Source: Sulfitobacter sp. 20_GPM-1509m (GTDB taxonomy: Bacteria; Pseudomonadota; Alphaproteobacteria; Rhodobacterales; Rhodobacteraceae). From it: DNA of 64,000 bases. Location of the stretch: NCBI RefSeq assembly GCF_000620505.1, contig NZ_JIBC01000004.1, positions 1 to 64,000 on the forward strand, read 5' to 3'. The notes beneath the pieces are model-generated. The model was given only the letters and a program-made list of their open reading frames with translations. It had not been told where the DNA came from and did no database searches. Shown one piece after another: positions 52,425 to 60,953 of this stretch. The first letter of the stretch is position 1. The number at the start of each line of letters is the position of its first letter. Made by a program: the position numbers and the translations under genes.

Positions 52425-53402
52425 TTGGACACCTTTACGCAAATCCAAACCATGATCACCGATGTTCTGGGGCCATTGGGACCGATCATCATCGCCGGCG
52501 TTCTGGGCCTGATGCTGGTCGCTGGCACCGTGGTCATGATGCTGCGCCAACCCGAAGACCCGATGGAAAAGCTCAAGCGTCAGGTTCAGGCACCGGGCGG
52601 CGACACTCCGCGCGAAAAGCTGCGCCAGGGTGGCCACAACGAACAGCTTGACCGCTTCGCCGGTTTTCTGGAACCCAAAGACGTGGCCGAGCTGAGCAAG
52701 CGCCAGTTGATGCTGACGCAGGCGGGGTATCAATCACGCGATGCGGTGCGGATTTTCCACTTTGCCCAATTTGCACTGGGCATCGCCGGGCTGATCTTTG
52801 GCGTGGTCTATGTGAATATCCTGAATGCCGACGTCGAAATGACCACCAACAAGATGGCCATGTGGACGCTGGGGCCGGGTGGCATCGGGTACTACCTGCC
52901 ACAATACTGGATCACCCGCCGCGTCGAGGCCCGCAAGGAAGAGATCACCCGTGGTTTTCCCGATGCGCTGGACATGATGCTGGTCTGTGTCGAGGCCGGG
53001 CAATCGCTGGACCAGTCCATCGTGCGCGTGGCCCGCGAATTGCGTGCCTCCTACCCTGCGCTGGCCGACGAATTCGACATCGTCGCCTACGAGATGAAGG
53101 CAGGCAAGGACAAGGAAACCGTCCTGAACGACATGGGCGAACGCTGCGGCGTACAGGATGTGTCCAGCTTTACCACCGTGCTGGTGCAATCGGCCAGCTT
53201 CGGCACCTCAATCGCCGAGGCCCTGCGGGTCTATGCCGCCGAAATGCGTGACAAACGCGTGATGCGCGCCGAAGAGGCCGCAAACAAGTTGCCAACAAAG
53301 ATGACCCTTGCCACAATGATGCTCACGGTGCCGCCGTTGCTGATCATCCTGGTTGGTCCTTCGGTGCATGGCATCACCCAATTGGGCAATATGAGCAGAT
53401 AA
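52425..53402 (+). CDS. tadC: Tad inner-membrane platform protein TadC (T2SSF)
   Basis: A 325-residue membrane protein with an N-terminal helix (GPIIIAGVLGLMLVAGTVVM), a pair near 105-150 and the T2SSF domain with LDMMLVCVEAGQSLDQSIVR and the C-terminal TLATMMLTVPPLLIILVGPS. It pairs with TadB. The start is TTG 52425 with GGGAG upstream; the next in-frame ATG would remove part of the first helix region. Confidence 0.92.
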   Translation: MDTFTQIQTMITDVLGPLGPIIIAGVLGLMLVAGTVVMMLRQPEDPMEKLKRQVQAPGGDTPREKLRQGGHNEQLDRFAGFLEPKDVAELSKRQLMLTQAGYQSRDAVRIFHFAQFALGIAGLIFGVVYVNILNADVEMTTNKMAMWTLGPGGIGYYLPQYWITRRVEARKEEITRGFPDALDMMLVCVEAGQSLDQSIVRVARELRASYPALADEFDIVAYEMKAGKDKETVLNDMGERCGVQDVSSFTTVLVQSASFGTSIAEALRVYAAEMRDKRVMRAEEAANKLPTKMTLATMMLTVPPLLIILVGPSVHGITQLGNMSR

Positions 53403-53406
53403 CTCT

Positions 53407-53976
53407 ATGACATCAGCCACCAAAGCGGCCCGGTTTGCTGCTCTCATGGCTTTCGGACTGGCCGCCTGTTCATCGGGCGGCCTTTCGTCGTCTCAGGATG
53501 GCATCTATGCCCCCGGCATCGACACCCGCAAAGAGGCGGTCAATGGCGTCGATGTGGGCCACCGTCTGATCGCAGCCGGAGAATATGAACTGGCGATCAA
53601 GGCTTTTACCCGTGCCGCTCTGGATCAGGGCATGGACGCGGAAATCCTGTCGGGACTGGGCACCGCCAATCTGGGGCTGGGCCGTCTGGGACAGGCCGAA
53701 ACCCTGCTGCGCCGGGCTGCTGCCGAACAGGATGCCTGGCCCGAGATTTACAACAATCTGGGCGTCGTGCTGATGGAACGCGGCAAAACGGTCGAGGCAG
53801 AGCAGATTTTCCGCAAGGCCTACGCGCTGGATGACGGAGAAAGCACACTCATCCGGGATAATCTGCGCTTAGCACTCGCAAAAACGGAAAATTCTGTTAC
53901 GGTGGACCCGGAAAATAACAATTACAAATTGGTGCGGCGCGGCAGCAGTGATTACCTGATCCGGCCAGCATCATGA
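53407..53976 (+). CDS. TPR lipoprotein of the tad cluster (TadD-like) 1
   Basis: A 189-residue lipoprotein with signal ending LMAFGLAAC (Cys21). Residues about 55-160 hold tetratricopeptide-like helices (GEYELAIKAFTRAALDQGMD, LGLGRLGQAETLLRRAAAEQ, MERGKTVEAEQIFRKAYALD). TadD proteins are outer-membrane pilotins or scaffolds needed for secretin assembly. The gene starts 4 bp after tadC and is followed by a second TPR lipoprotein, probably a diverged duplicate with the same role. Confidence 0.85.
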   Translation: MTSATKAARFAALMAFGLAACSSGGLSSSQDGIYAPGIDTRKEAVNGVDVGHRLIAAGEYELAIKAFTRAALDQGMDAEILSGLGTANLGLGRLGQAETLLRRAAAEQDAWPEIYNNLGVVLMERGKTVEAEQIFRKAYALDDGESTLIRDNLRLALAKTENSVTVDPENNNYKLVRRGSSDYLIRPAS

Positions 53977-54003
53977 TCGAGGCAGCAGTAAAGGACGCAA
54001 TAA

Positions 54004-54867
54004 ATGCGCCACCCCATTCTTTTTTCCGCCTGTATCGCAGGCGCTATGGTTCTGTCCGCATGTGAAAAGAAAAGCGGCGACGCGGCGGTGAAACGTGCGT
54101 TTCAGGATGTGAACGTCGTTGACGAAAGCAACCTCAACGACGTGATGCTGACCGTGGCCGACCCGAACGAAGCGGTGGCCTATTTCCAACGCGCCTCGGC
54201 AAATGACCCCAGCCGCATCGACCTGCAACGCGGGCTTGCCAGCTCATTGGTGCGCGCAAAACGCACCACCGAAGCTGCCACAGCTTACGGCAAAGTCGTC
54301 AAGATGGACGGCGCCACGGCAGACGATCAGGTCGACTACGCCGATGCACTGATCCGGTCCGGCGACTGGGCCCAGGCCGAAAAGGTGCTGGACGGCGTCC
54401 CCCCCACCCACGAGACCTTCAAACGCTACCGGCTCGAGGCGATGGTGGCCGACAGCAATCAGGAATGGAAAAAGGCCGACAGTTTCTATGAAATTGCCGT
54501 TGGCCTGACCACACAGCCCGCGGGTGTCATGAACAACTGGGGCTATTCCAAATTGACACGGGGCGACTACACTGGCGCCGAGCGGCTGTTCGGCGAAGCG
54601 ATCCGCCAGGACCAGACGCTGTTCACCGCCAAGAACAACATGATCCTGGCCCGGGGCGCACAGCGCGATTATACCCTGCCCGTCATCCCCATGGATCAGG
54701 TCGAGCGCGCGCAGCTTCTGCACACGCTGGCGCTCTCCGCGATCAAACAAGGCGACGTGGAAACAGGCAAGGGCCTGCTGCGCGACGCCATCGAAACCCA
54801 TCCGCAGCACTTTGAAGCGGCCGTGAGATCCTTGCAGGCGTTGGAAAACAACGTCTCCAACGGATAA
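54004..54867 (+). CDS. TPR lipoprotein of the tad cluster (TadD-like) 2
   Basis: A 287-residue lipoprotein with signal ending AMVLSAC (Cys20). Several TPR-like repeats follow (VAYFQRASANDPSRIDLQRG, RAKRTTEAATAYGKVVKMDG, LTRGDYTGAERLFGEAIRQD and a last pair near 245-280). It is longer than the preceding lipoprotein and probably is the main TadD. It lies 27 bp after that gene and 5 bp before cpaA. Confidence 0.88.
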   Translation: MRHPILFSACIAGAMVLSACEKKSGDAAVKRAFQDVNVVDESNLNDVMLTVADPNEAVAYFQRASANDPSRIDLQRGLASSLVRAKRTTEAATAYGKVVKMDGATADDQVDYADALIRSGDWAQAEKVLDGVPPTHETFKRYRLEAMVADSNQEWKKADSFYEIAVGLTTQPAGVMNNWGYSKLTRGDYTGAERLFGEAIRQDQTLFTAKNNMILARGAQRDYTLPVIPMDQVERAQLLHTLALSAIKQGDVETGKGLLRDAIETHPQHFEAAVRSLQALENNVSNG

Positions 54868-54872
54868 GCCCG

Positions 54873-55367
54873 ATGGCGATCTCGGCCTGGTCCGCCTGCT
54901 GGTTCCTGCCTTTCGTGCTGCCGCTGTGTCTCTATGTGGCCTTTACCGACATGCGGGAAATGCGCATCACAAATCAGGCGGTTATCGTGCTGACTGTGGT
55001 ATTCGTGGTGGTCGGACTGATGGCCTTGCCCTTTGATCAATACCTGTGGCGGCTGGCACAGCTGGTCATCGTTCTGGTCGTCACGATTGCCCTGAACGCG
55101 GCCGGCGTCATGGGGGCCGGAGATTCCAAATTCATCGCCGCAGCCGCCCCCTTCATTGCGATGGGTGATGTGCAATTTGTCATAGCCCTCTATGCCGCAA
55201 CCCTGCTGGCCGCCTACGCCACCCACCGCATGGTCAAACACAGCCGCCTGCATCAGCTGGTGCCGCATTGGACCAGCTGGAACCAGGGCAAGAAGTTTCC
55301 GATGGGCTTTGCGCTTGGCGGCACGCTGGCCTTTTACCTGATCTTCGGCGCGGTCTTTGGCAGCTAA
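54873..55367 (+). CDS. cpaA: Prepilin peptidase CpaA (TadV)
   Basis: A 164-residue membrane aspartyl protease of the short CpaA/TadV type. The two catalytic aspartates are Asp26 in FTDMREMRI and Asp84 in GAGDSK. It has about five membrane helices and lacks the N-methylase domain of PilD. It should cut the leaders of both prepilins after Gly. The gene ends 95 bp before the AAA+ ATPase gene. Confidence 0.93.
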   Translation: MAISAWSACWFLPFVLPLCLYVAFTDMREMRITNQAVIVLTVVFVVVGLMALPFDQYLWRLAQLVIVLVVTIALNAAGVMGAGDSKFIAAAAPFIAMGDVQFVIALYAATLLAAYATHRMVKHSRLHQLVPHWTSWNQGKKFPMGFALGGTLAFYLIFGAVFGS

Positions 55368-55462
55368 AGCCGCATTGTCCATCTCTTAAACAATTCGCCA
55401 CATTATCGGCCCAAATTACCGCTAAAGCACGTTTCACCCAGATAACTTACAGGCTCCGCCCC

Positions 55463-56770
55463 ATGACCATGCAACAGACATCCGTGATGGCCCCGCCCGC
55501 CCCCAAGCGGCTGGAAGAGATGAAGTTGCCCATCGTCATGATGCGCGACATCCTGATCAAGACCATGTTCCGCAAGAACCTGGACATGATCACAGATCTG
55601 GCGCCCGCCCTCTGCCTGCCCGTCCCCGTCGTTCAGGAGCTGATCGACATGGGCCGCGACCAGCGCCTGATCGAGGCGACAGGCACGCTGAACGCCAACA
55701 ACGGCAGCGAAATGGGCTACCAGCTGACCGACAACGGCAAGGCGCGTGCGCTTGATGCGCTGGCCCAGTCGGAATATTTCGGTGCGATGCCGGTGCCGCT
55801 GGATGTCTACCGCGAACAGGTCGAACGCCAGTCGATCCGCAACATCATGATCAGCCGTGAACAACTGACCAACGCCATGGGCCACCTCGTGCTGCCCGAC
55901 AGCCTGCTGGACCACCTTGGCCCCGCCGTCAGCGCGGGCCGCTCGATCCTGATGTATGGTCCTCCCGGCAACGGCAAATCCTCGATCTCGAACGGCATCC
56001 GCGACGCCCTGGGCGACCACGTCTATGTGCCGCGCGCCATCGAATATGCGGGTCAGGTCATCACCGTCTATGACCCGATCGTACACGTCATCGCCCCGGA
56101 AGAGGCCGAGGACCCCAACGCCCTGCGCCGTGTCACGCGCTACGACCGCCGCTATGTCCGCTGTGAACGCCCCACGGTCATCACCGGCGGCGAGCTGTCG
56201 CTGAACATGCTCGATCTGGTCTACAACCCCGTGGCCCGCACCTATCAGGCGCCGCTGCAGCTGAAATCCACCGGCGGCATTTTCATCGTCGACGACCTTG
56301 GTCGACAAGCCGAACCGCCTCAGGCCCTGGTGAACCGCTGGATCGTCCCGCTGGAAGAAAGCAAGGACATCCTTGCGCTGCAATCGGGCGAGAAATTCGA
56401 GGTGCCCTTTGACACGCTGGTGATCTTCTCGACCAACTTCCACCCGAACGAGATTTTCGATCAGGCCGCCCTGCGCCGCATCTTCTTCAAGATCAAGATT
56501 GACGGCCCCAATCAGGCCAACTTCCTGAAAATCTTTGCCATGGTCGCCCGCAAGAAAAAGATGGCACTGGACGAACCGTCGCTGGTCCACCTGCTCAAGG
56601 TGAAATACCCGACCATCAACAACATCTATGCCAACTATCAGCCGGTTTTCCTGATCGACCAGATGATCGCCATCTGCGACTTTGAAGGCATCCCTTACAA
56701 GATGTCGCCGCAACTGGTCGACCGCGCCTGGGCCAACATGTTCGTCAAGGACGAAGTGATCGTAAAATAA
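55463..56770 (+). CDS. AAA+ ATPase of unknown role next to the tad cluster
   Basis: A 435-residue ATPase. Residues about 15-110 look like a winged-helix region (LPIVMMRDILIKTMFRKNLD, LIEATGTLNANNGSEMGYQL). The AAA+ core starts near 165 with Walker A YGPPGNGKSS and has Walker B GGIFIVDDLGRQ near 271 (Asp-Asp in place of Asp-Glu), then DTLVIFSTNFHPNEIFDQAA (sensor 1) and ALRRIFFKIKI (arginine finger region). The lid region is C-terminal. The gene follows cpaA and is in the same direction. Its partner is unknown; a role in pilus control is inferred from position only. Confidence 0.8.
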   Translation: MTMQQTSVMAPPAPKRLEEMKLPIVMMRDILIKTMFRKNLDMITDLAPALCLPVPVVQELIDMGRDQRLIEATGTLNANNGSEMGYQLTDNGKARALDALAQSEYFGAMPVPLDVYREQVERQSIRNIMISREQLTNAMGHLVLPDSLLDHLGPAVSAGRSILMYGPPGNGKSSISNGIRDALGDHVYVPRAIEYAGQVITVYDPIVHVIAPEEAEDPNALRRVTRYDRRYVRCERPTVITGGELSLNMLDLVYNPVARTYQAPLQLKSTGGIFIVDDLGRQAEPPQALVNRWIVPLEESKDILALQSGEKFEVPFDTLVIFSTNFHPNEIFDQAALRRIFFKIKIDGPNQANFLKIFAMVARKKKMALDEPSLVHLLKVKYPTINNIYANYQPVFLIDQMIAICDFEGIPYKMSPQLVDRAWANMFVKDEVIVK

Positions 56771-56826
56771 CCTTTCATCTTGCCTGTAAAACTCCGGGGG
56801 AGGCCAAAGGCCGGGGCAGAGCCCCA
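56771..56826 (+). repeat. Dispersed double-hairpin intergenic repeat, copy 3
   Basis: CTTGCCTGTAAAACTCC leads into GGGGGA, the hairpin GGCCAAAGGCC and the hairpin GGGGCAGAGCCCC. It follows the AAA+ ATPase gene directly. It is closest to copy 2 in its opening bases. Confidence 0.75.
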
Positions 56827-56868
56827 ATTGCGCTGGCCCCTCCGCACGCCCGCGCTACACTGTGGCGC

Positions 56869-59277
56869 ATGACCACGCTGCCCCCCCAATTTGCCGACTG
56901 GTTCGCTGCCAAGGGCTGGCACATCCACCCGCACCAGCAGGCCATGCTGGACCGCGCCGATGCGCCTGCGCTGTTGCTGATCGCACCCACGGGCGGCGGC
57001 AAGACGCTTGCAGGCTTCCTGCCCACATTGGTCGATCTGGCCCGCCAGCCCCACGCGGGTCTGCACACGCTCTATGTCTCGCCGCTCAAGGCGCTGGCCG
57101 CCGACATCAAGAGAAACCTGACCACCCCCGTGACCGAAATGGACCTGCCGATCCGCATCGAGGACCGCACCGGTGACACCCCCGCCACCCGCAAACGCCG
57201 CCAGCGCGCCGACCCGCCGCACATCCTGCTGACCACACCGGAATCGCTGGCGTTGCTGACCAGCTACCCCGAAGCGCCGCATATCTTCAAAGGTCTGAAG
57301 CGGGTCATCGTCGACGAAATCCACGCGCTGGCCGAAAGCAAGCGCGGCGACCAGCTGATGCTGGCACTCGGGCGGTTGCAAACGCTTTGCCCCGACCTGA
57401 ACCGCGTCGGACTGTCCGCCACCGTCGAAGACCCCGCCGCCATCGCTCACGGTCTGGCCCGCCACCCCGACCCTTGCGAGATCCTGATGGCCGACCCCGG
57501 CCCTGCCCCCGACATCGCCATGCTGACGACAGACGCGGCCCCGCCATGGTCCGGCGGCGGTGCCAAATACGCAATTCCGGCGGTGCTGGAGCAGGTCCGC
57601 CAGCACAAGACCACTCTGATCTTTCACAACACCCGCGCGCAGGCCGAGATCTTCTTTCACAACCTGTGGCTCGCCAATGACGACGCCCTGCCCATCGGCA
57701 TCCACCACGGATCACTGGACCGCGCCCAGCGGCAAAAGGTCGAGGCGGCGATGGTCGCAGGCCAATTGCGCGCCATCGTTTGTACCGGCACGCTGGATCT
57801 GGGCATCGACTGGGGCGATGTGGACCTGATCATCCAGATCGGTGCGCCGAAAAACGTCAAACGTCTGGTCCAGCGGATCGGGCGCGCCAACCACCGCTAC
57901 AATGCGCCGTCCAAGGCCCGGCTGGTCCCCGCCAACCGCTTCGAGGTGGTCGAATGCGTCGCCGCGATCGAGGCGGCGCTGGCGGGCGAGTTGGACGGCG
58001 ACCCGCGCGGCCCCGGCCCGCGCGACGTGCTGTGCCAGCACATGCTGATCACCGCCGCCGCTGGCCCCTTCGATGCAGATGCGCTTTATGCCGAGGTCAC
58101 AACCGTCGGCGCCTACAGCACCCTCACCCGCAGCGACTTTGACGCCTGCCTCGACTTCGTGGCCACCGGCGGCTATGCCTTGCGCCGCTATGATCAATGG
58201 CAGCGGCTGAAGCAGGCCCCCGACGGCACATGGGCCTTGCGCGATCCGCGCGGCGACAGGCGCATCCGCATGAACATCGGCACCATTCAGGACACAGACA
58301 CGCTCAAGGTGCGGATGAAAAACGCCCGGGGCGGCAAGCCGCTGGGCGAGATCGAAGAAGGTTTTGCCGCCAGCCTGACCCCCGGCGATACCTTTCTGAT
58401 CGGCGGACAGATCGTACGCTATGACTCCTTGCGTGAAATGACCGTGCAGGTCACCCGCGATGCCGCCAAAAAGCCCAAGATCGCCACCTTCATGGGCACC
58501 AAATTCGCAACCTCCACCCAGCTCAGCCAGCGCATCCTGCGTCTGTTCCAGCAAGAAACCTGGCCCGAACTGCCCCGCCACACCGCCGACTGGCTGGCCC
58601 TGCAACGCCGTGTCAGCCGTCTGCCGGAGCCGGGTCGCCTGCTGATCGAATGCTTTCCCCACGACGGGCGCACCCATCACGCTGTCTACGGCTTTGCCGG
58701 GCGCAACGCGATGCAGACGCTGGGCCTGCTGCTGACCAAACGGATGGAGGAGCTGGGCCTTGATCCGCTGGGGTTTCTCGCCACCGACTATGCCACCCTG
58801 ATCTGGGGGCTGGAACCGATCACCGACCCCGCGCCCCTGTTCGACATCGACGCGCTGCGTGACGGTCTGGACCGCTGGCTGGCGGGCAACGCGGTGATGA
58901 AACGCACCTTTCGCGCCTCGGCCACCATCGCCGGGCTGATTGACCGCAACACGCCCACCGCCCGCAAATCGGGCCGCCAGGCGACGTTCTCGTCGGACAT
59001 TCTCTATGACACGCTGGCCAAATATGACCCAGATCACCTGATGCTGGACATCACCCGCGAAGAGGCCATGCGCGGCCTTGTCGATTTCGGCCGCATCGAG
59101 GACATGGCCGCCCGCATCGGGTCCCGTATCGACCTGATCACCCTCGACCGCCTGACACCACTGGCCGCCCCCCTGATGCTGGAGGTGGGCCGCGTCCCGG
59201 TCAAGGGATTGGCCGAAGAACGCCTGTTGGCGGAAGAAGCCGCCCGCCTGATGTCCACAGCCGGCCTGAAGCCCTGA
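56869..59277 (+). CDS. Ligase-associated DNA damage response DEXH helicase (Lhr-like)
   Basis: An 802-residue superfamily 2 helicase. Motif I APTGGGKTLAGFLP is near residue 40, motif II VIVDEIHAL near 148, motif III SATVED, and the second RecA domain has CTGTLDLGIDWGDVDLIIQI and QRIGRANHRY (motif VI). A long C-terminal region (Lhr core WH and beta-barrel type) follows. In many bacteria this gene sits with an ATP-dependent DNA ligase, an exonuclease and pdeM. Here only pdeM (59384) is adjacent. It probably unwinds 3'-5' during repair. Confidence 0.93.
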   Translation: MTTLPPQFADWFAAKGWHIHPHQQAMLDRADAPALLLIAPTGGGKTLAGFLPTLVDLARQPHAGLHTLYVSPLKALAADIKRNLTTPVTEMDLPIRIEDRTGDTPATRKRRQRADPPHILLTTPESLALLTSYPEAPHIFKGLKRVIVDEIHALAESKRGDQLMLALGRLQTLCPDLNRVGLSATVEDPAAIAHGLARHPDPCEILMADPGPAPDIAMLTTDAAPPWSGGGAKYAIPAVLEQVRQHKTTLIFHNTRAQAEIFFHNLWLANDDALPIGIHHGSLDRAQRQKVEAAMVAGQLRAIVCTGTLDLGIDWGDVDLIIQIGAPKNVKRLVQRIGRANHRYNAPSKARLVPANRFEVVECVAAIEAALAGELDGDPRGPGPRDVLCQHMLITAAAGPFDADALYAEVTTVGAYSTLTRSDFDACLDFVATGGYALRRYDQWQRLKQAPDGTWALRDPRGDRRIRMNIGTIQDTDTLKVRMKNARGGKPLGEIEEGFAASLTPGDTFLIGGQIVRYDSLREMTVQVTRDAAKKPKIATFMGTKFATSTQLSQRILRLFQQETWPELPRHTADWLALQRRVSRLPEPGRLLIECFPHDGRTHHAVYGFAGRNAMQTLGLLLTKRMEELGLDPLGFLATDYATLIWGLEPITDPAPLFDIDALRDGLDRWLAGNAVMKRTFRASATIAGLIDRNTPTARKSGRQATFSSDILYDTLAKYDPDHLMLDITREEAMRGLVDFGRIEDMAARIGSRIDLITLDRLTPLAAPLMLEVGRVPVKGLAEERLLAEEAARLMSTAGLKP

Positions 59278-59278
59278 T

Positions 59279-59341
59279 CCTTTCTTTTGGCTCAAAATAT
59301 CCCGGGGGAGGCGCTGCAGCGCCGGGGGCAGCGCCCCCAAA
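59279..59341 (+). repeat. Dispersed double-hairpin intergenic repeat, copy 4
   Basis: TTTCTTTTGGCTCAAAATAT is followed by CCCGGGGGA, the hairpin GGCGCTGCAGCGCC and the hairpin GGGGGCAGCGCCCCC. It is the most regular copy and closest to copy 1 in its opening bases. It lies just after the helicase gene. Confidence 0.8.
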
Positions 59342-59383
59342 TTCCGGCTTTCCCAAGACAAACACACCCGCTATGAACAAATC

Positions 59384-60049
59384 ATGAACGGATGCAACAT
59401 CACCCTCTGCGGCGCCCGCCTCACCGCTCTCGGTTCGGGCGCGCTGTGTTGGCCTGCGCACAGCCTGCTGTGCGTATCCGACCTGCACCTGTGCAAATCC
59501 GAGCGCATGGCGCGACGTGGCGGCCCCGGACTGCCCCCGTACGAGACCCGCGACACGCTGACCCGCCTGGCTGCCGATCTGGACCGCACACAGGCGCGCA
59601 CCGTCGTGTGCCTGGGGGACAGCTTTGACGACCTGCAAGCCGCCCGATCTCTGCCCGAAGAGGACCGTTTGTGGATCACACGCCTGCAAGCGGGGCGCAA
59701 ATGGGTCTGGATCGAGGGCAACCACGATCCCGGCCCGATAGATCTGGGTGGCACCCATCTGGCAGAGCTGGCCCTGCCGCCACTGACCTTCCGCCATATC
59801 GCCCTATCTGACGCAAGCGGCGAAATTTCCGGGCATTACCACCCCAAGGTCACTCTGCCCACACGCGGAAGCCGCATCACGCGGCCGGCCTTCCTGCTGG
59901 ATGACAACCGGCTGATCCTGCCTGCCTACGGCACCTACACCGGCGGTTTGCGCAGCAATGACGGTGTTCTGGCACAGCTCATGCAGCCCGATGCCACAGC
60001 GGTCCTGACCGGACCTGTGCCCGTACAGGTGCCGATGCCGCGCCTATAA
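59384..60049 (+). CDS. pdeM: Ligase-associated DNA damage response endonuclease PdeM
   Basis: A 221-residue calcineurin-like phosphoesterase with metal motifs SDLHLCKSERMARRG near 35, LGDSFDDL near 84, GNHDP near 109 and SGHYHPK near 148. PdeM-type proteins act with the ligase-associated helicase in DNA repair. It lies 106 bp after the helicase, with repeat copy 4 between. The stop overlaps the convergent LytTR gene by 6 bp. Confidence 0.9.
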   Translation: MNGCNITLCGARLTALGSGALCWPAHSLLCVSDLHLCKSERMARRGGPGLPPYETRDTLTRLAADLDRTQARTVVCLGDSFDDLQAARSLPEEDRLWITRLQAGRKWVWIEGNHDPGPIDLGGTHLAELALPPLTFRHIALSDASGEISGHYHPKVTLPTRGSRITRPAFLLDDNRLILPAYGTYTGGLRSNDGVLAQLMQPDATAVLTGPVPVQVPMPRL

Positions 60050-60850
60050 AATGCCTGCCGCCTCAAGCTCCGGCTGGTATTTGCGGCTGACCGGCACCTC
60101 GTCGCCGTTGCTCAGGACCAGCACAGGCCGTCCGTTACAGGTCTTGGTTCCGACAATGGCCCCCCGCGCCACCCAATGCGACCGATGGGTGCAGAACCCG
60201 TCGACGGCGTCCATTTCGTTCACCGCATCACCAAACCGCATCCGCAGCGCATATCGCGTCTGCGCCATCACCACATGCACGATGTGACCCTCCGCTGACA
60301 GCCGCAAGACCGCTTGATCCGCATCATCGGGCAACCGGCGCAACAGCCGCGCCTTGTCGGTGCGGTGCGTCTGTTTGGCGGGCATATGTTTGATCAGTTC
60401 AGACACAAAGAACCGCATCACGCTGACCATGATGCAGACGGTCAGAACCTTCGCCGCCAACTGCCAGAATGACACTGTCTCGAACGTACGCGCTTCGAAC
60501 AGAAACACGGTCCAAAGCTGCAAGAGCGGTGTGTAAATCGCGGTCACAGCCAGCAAGATCATCGGTTCGCGCAGCTGATACGGCAGCGCACCCAACCAGC
60601 GCGCGAAGAGGCCGCGCACAGCATGTGCCACGGCGACCCCGCATCCGATTCCCACTGTCCAATACAGCAGCCGCATCAGGAACGGCCCATGGAAATAGGT
60701 GCCAAAAGGCCCGGAAAAGGCCGCTACGATCATCAATACAACAACAATCGCAGCGTAAAGTCCCAGTTCGGAGGCCGCCAGGCGAAGCGCTGCCTTGCGC
60801 ATCAAAGGAAAATCAAAAGCCACGAGGCAACCGTCCGAAACATTCGGCAA
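60044..60850 (-). CDS. Membrane-anchored LytTR-type DNA-binding protein
   Basis: A 268-residue protein. Residues about 25-160 hold four hydrophobic segments (GLYAAIVVVLMIVAAFSGPF, LMRLLYWTVGIGCGVAVAHA, MILLAVTAIYTPLLQLWTVF and KVLTVCIMVSVMRFFVSEL). A linker leads to a LytTR domain (about 165-265): AVLRLSAEGHIVHVVMAQTR, RFGDAVNEMDAVDGFCTHRS and NGDEVPVSRKYQPELEAAGI. It should bind DNA while fixed in the membrane, sensing an unknown signal. No histidine kinase lies next to it. Confidence 0.85.
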   Translation of the reverse strand: MPNVSDGCLVAFDFPLMRKAALRLAASELGLYAAIVVVLMIVAAFSGPFGTYFHGPFLMRLLYWTVGIGCGVAVAHAVRGLFARWLGALPYQLREPMILLAVTAIYTPLLQLWTVFLFEARTFETVSFWQLAAKVLTVCIMVSVMRFFVSELIKHMPAKQTHRTDKARLLRRLPDDADQAVLRLSAEGHIVHVVMAQTRYALRMRFGDAVNEMDAVDGFCTHRSHWVARGAIVGTKTCNGRPVLVLSNGDEVPVSRKYQPELEAAGIL

Positions 60851-60953
60851 ACCAATTCAACGAATTGTCGGCTAACTGACCGCAACCACGGCGAACTTCA
60901 ACGCAAAACAACCATAGGGTGAAAAATCAAAGGCCGCCTATTCTCCAGACGGC

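Noticed and set aside
55403-56827. 474-codon minus-strand open frame opposite the AAA+ ATPase
   Set aside because: Composition is typical of a reversed G+C-rich gene (many Asp, Val, His, Gly); the plus-strand gene has Walker motifs.
57712-59367. 551-codon minus-strand open frame opposite the helicase
   Set aside because: Antisense shadow without recognisable motifs, no ribosome site and no room beside the real gene.
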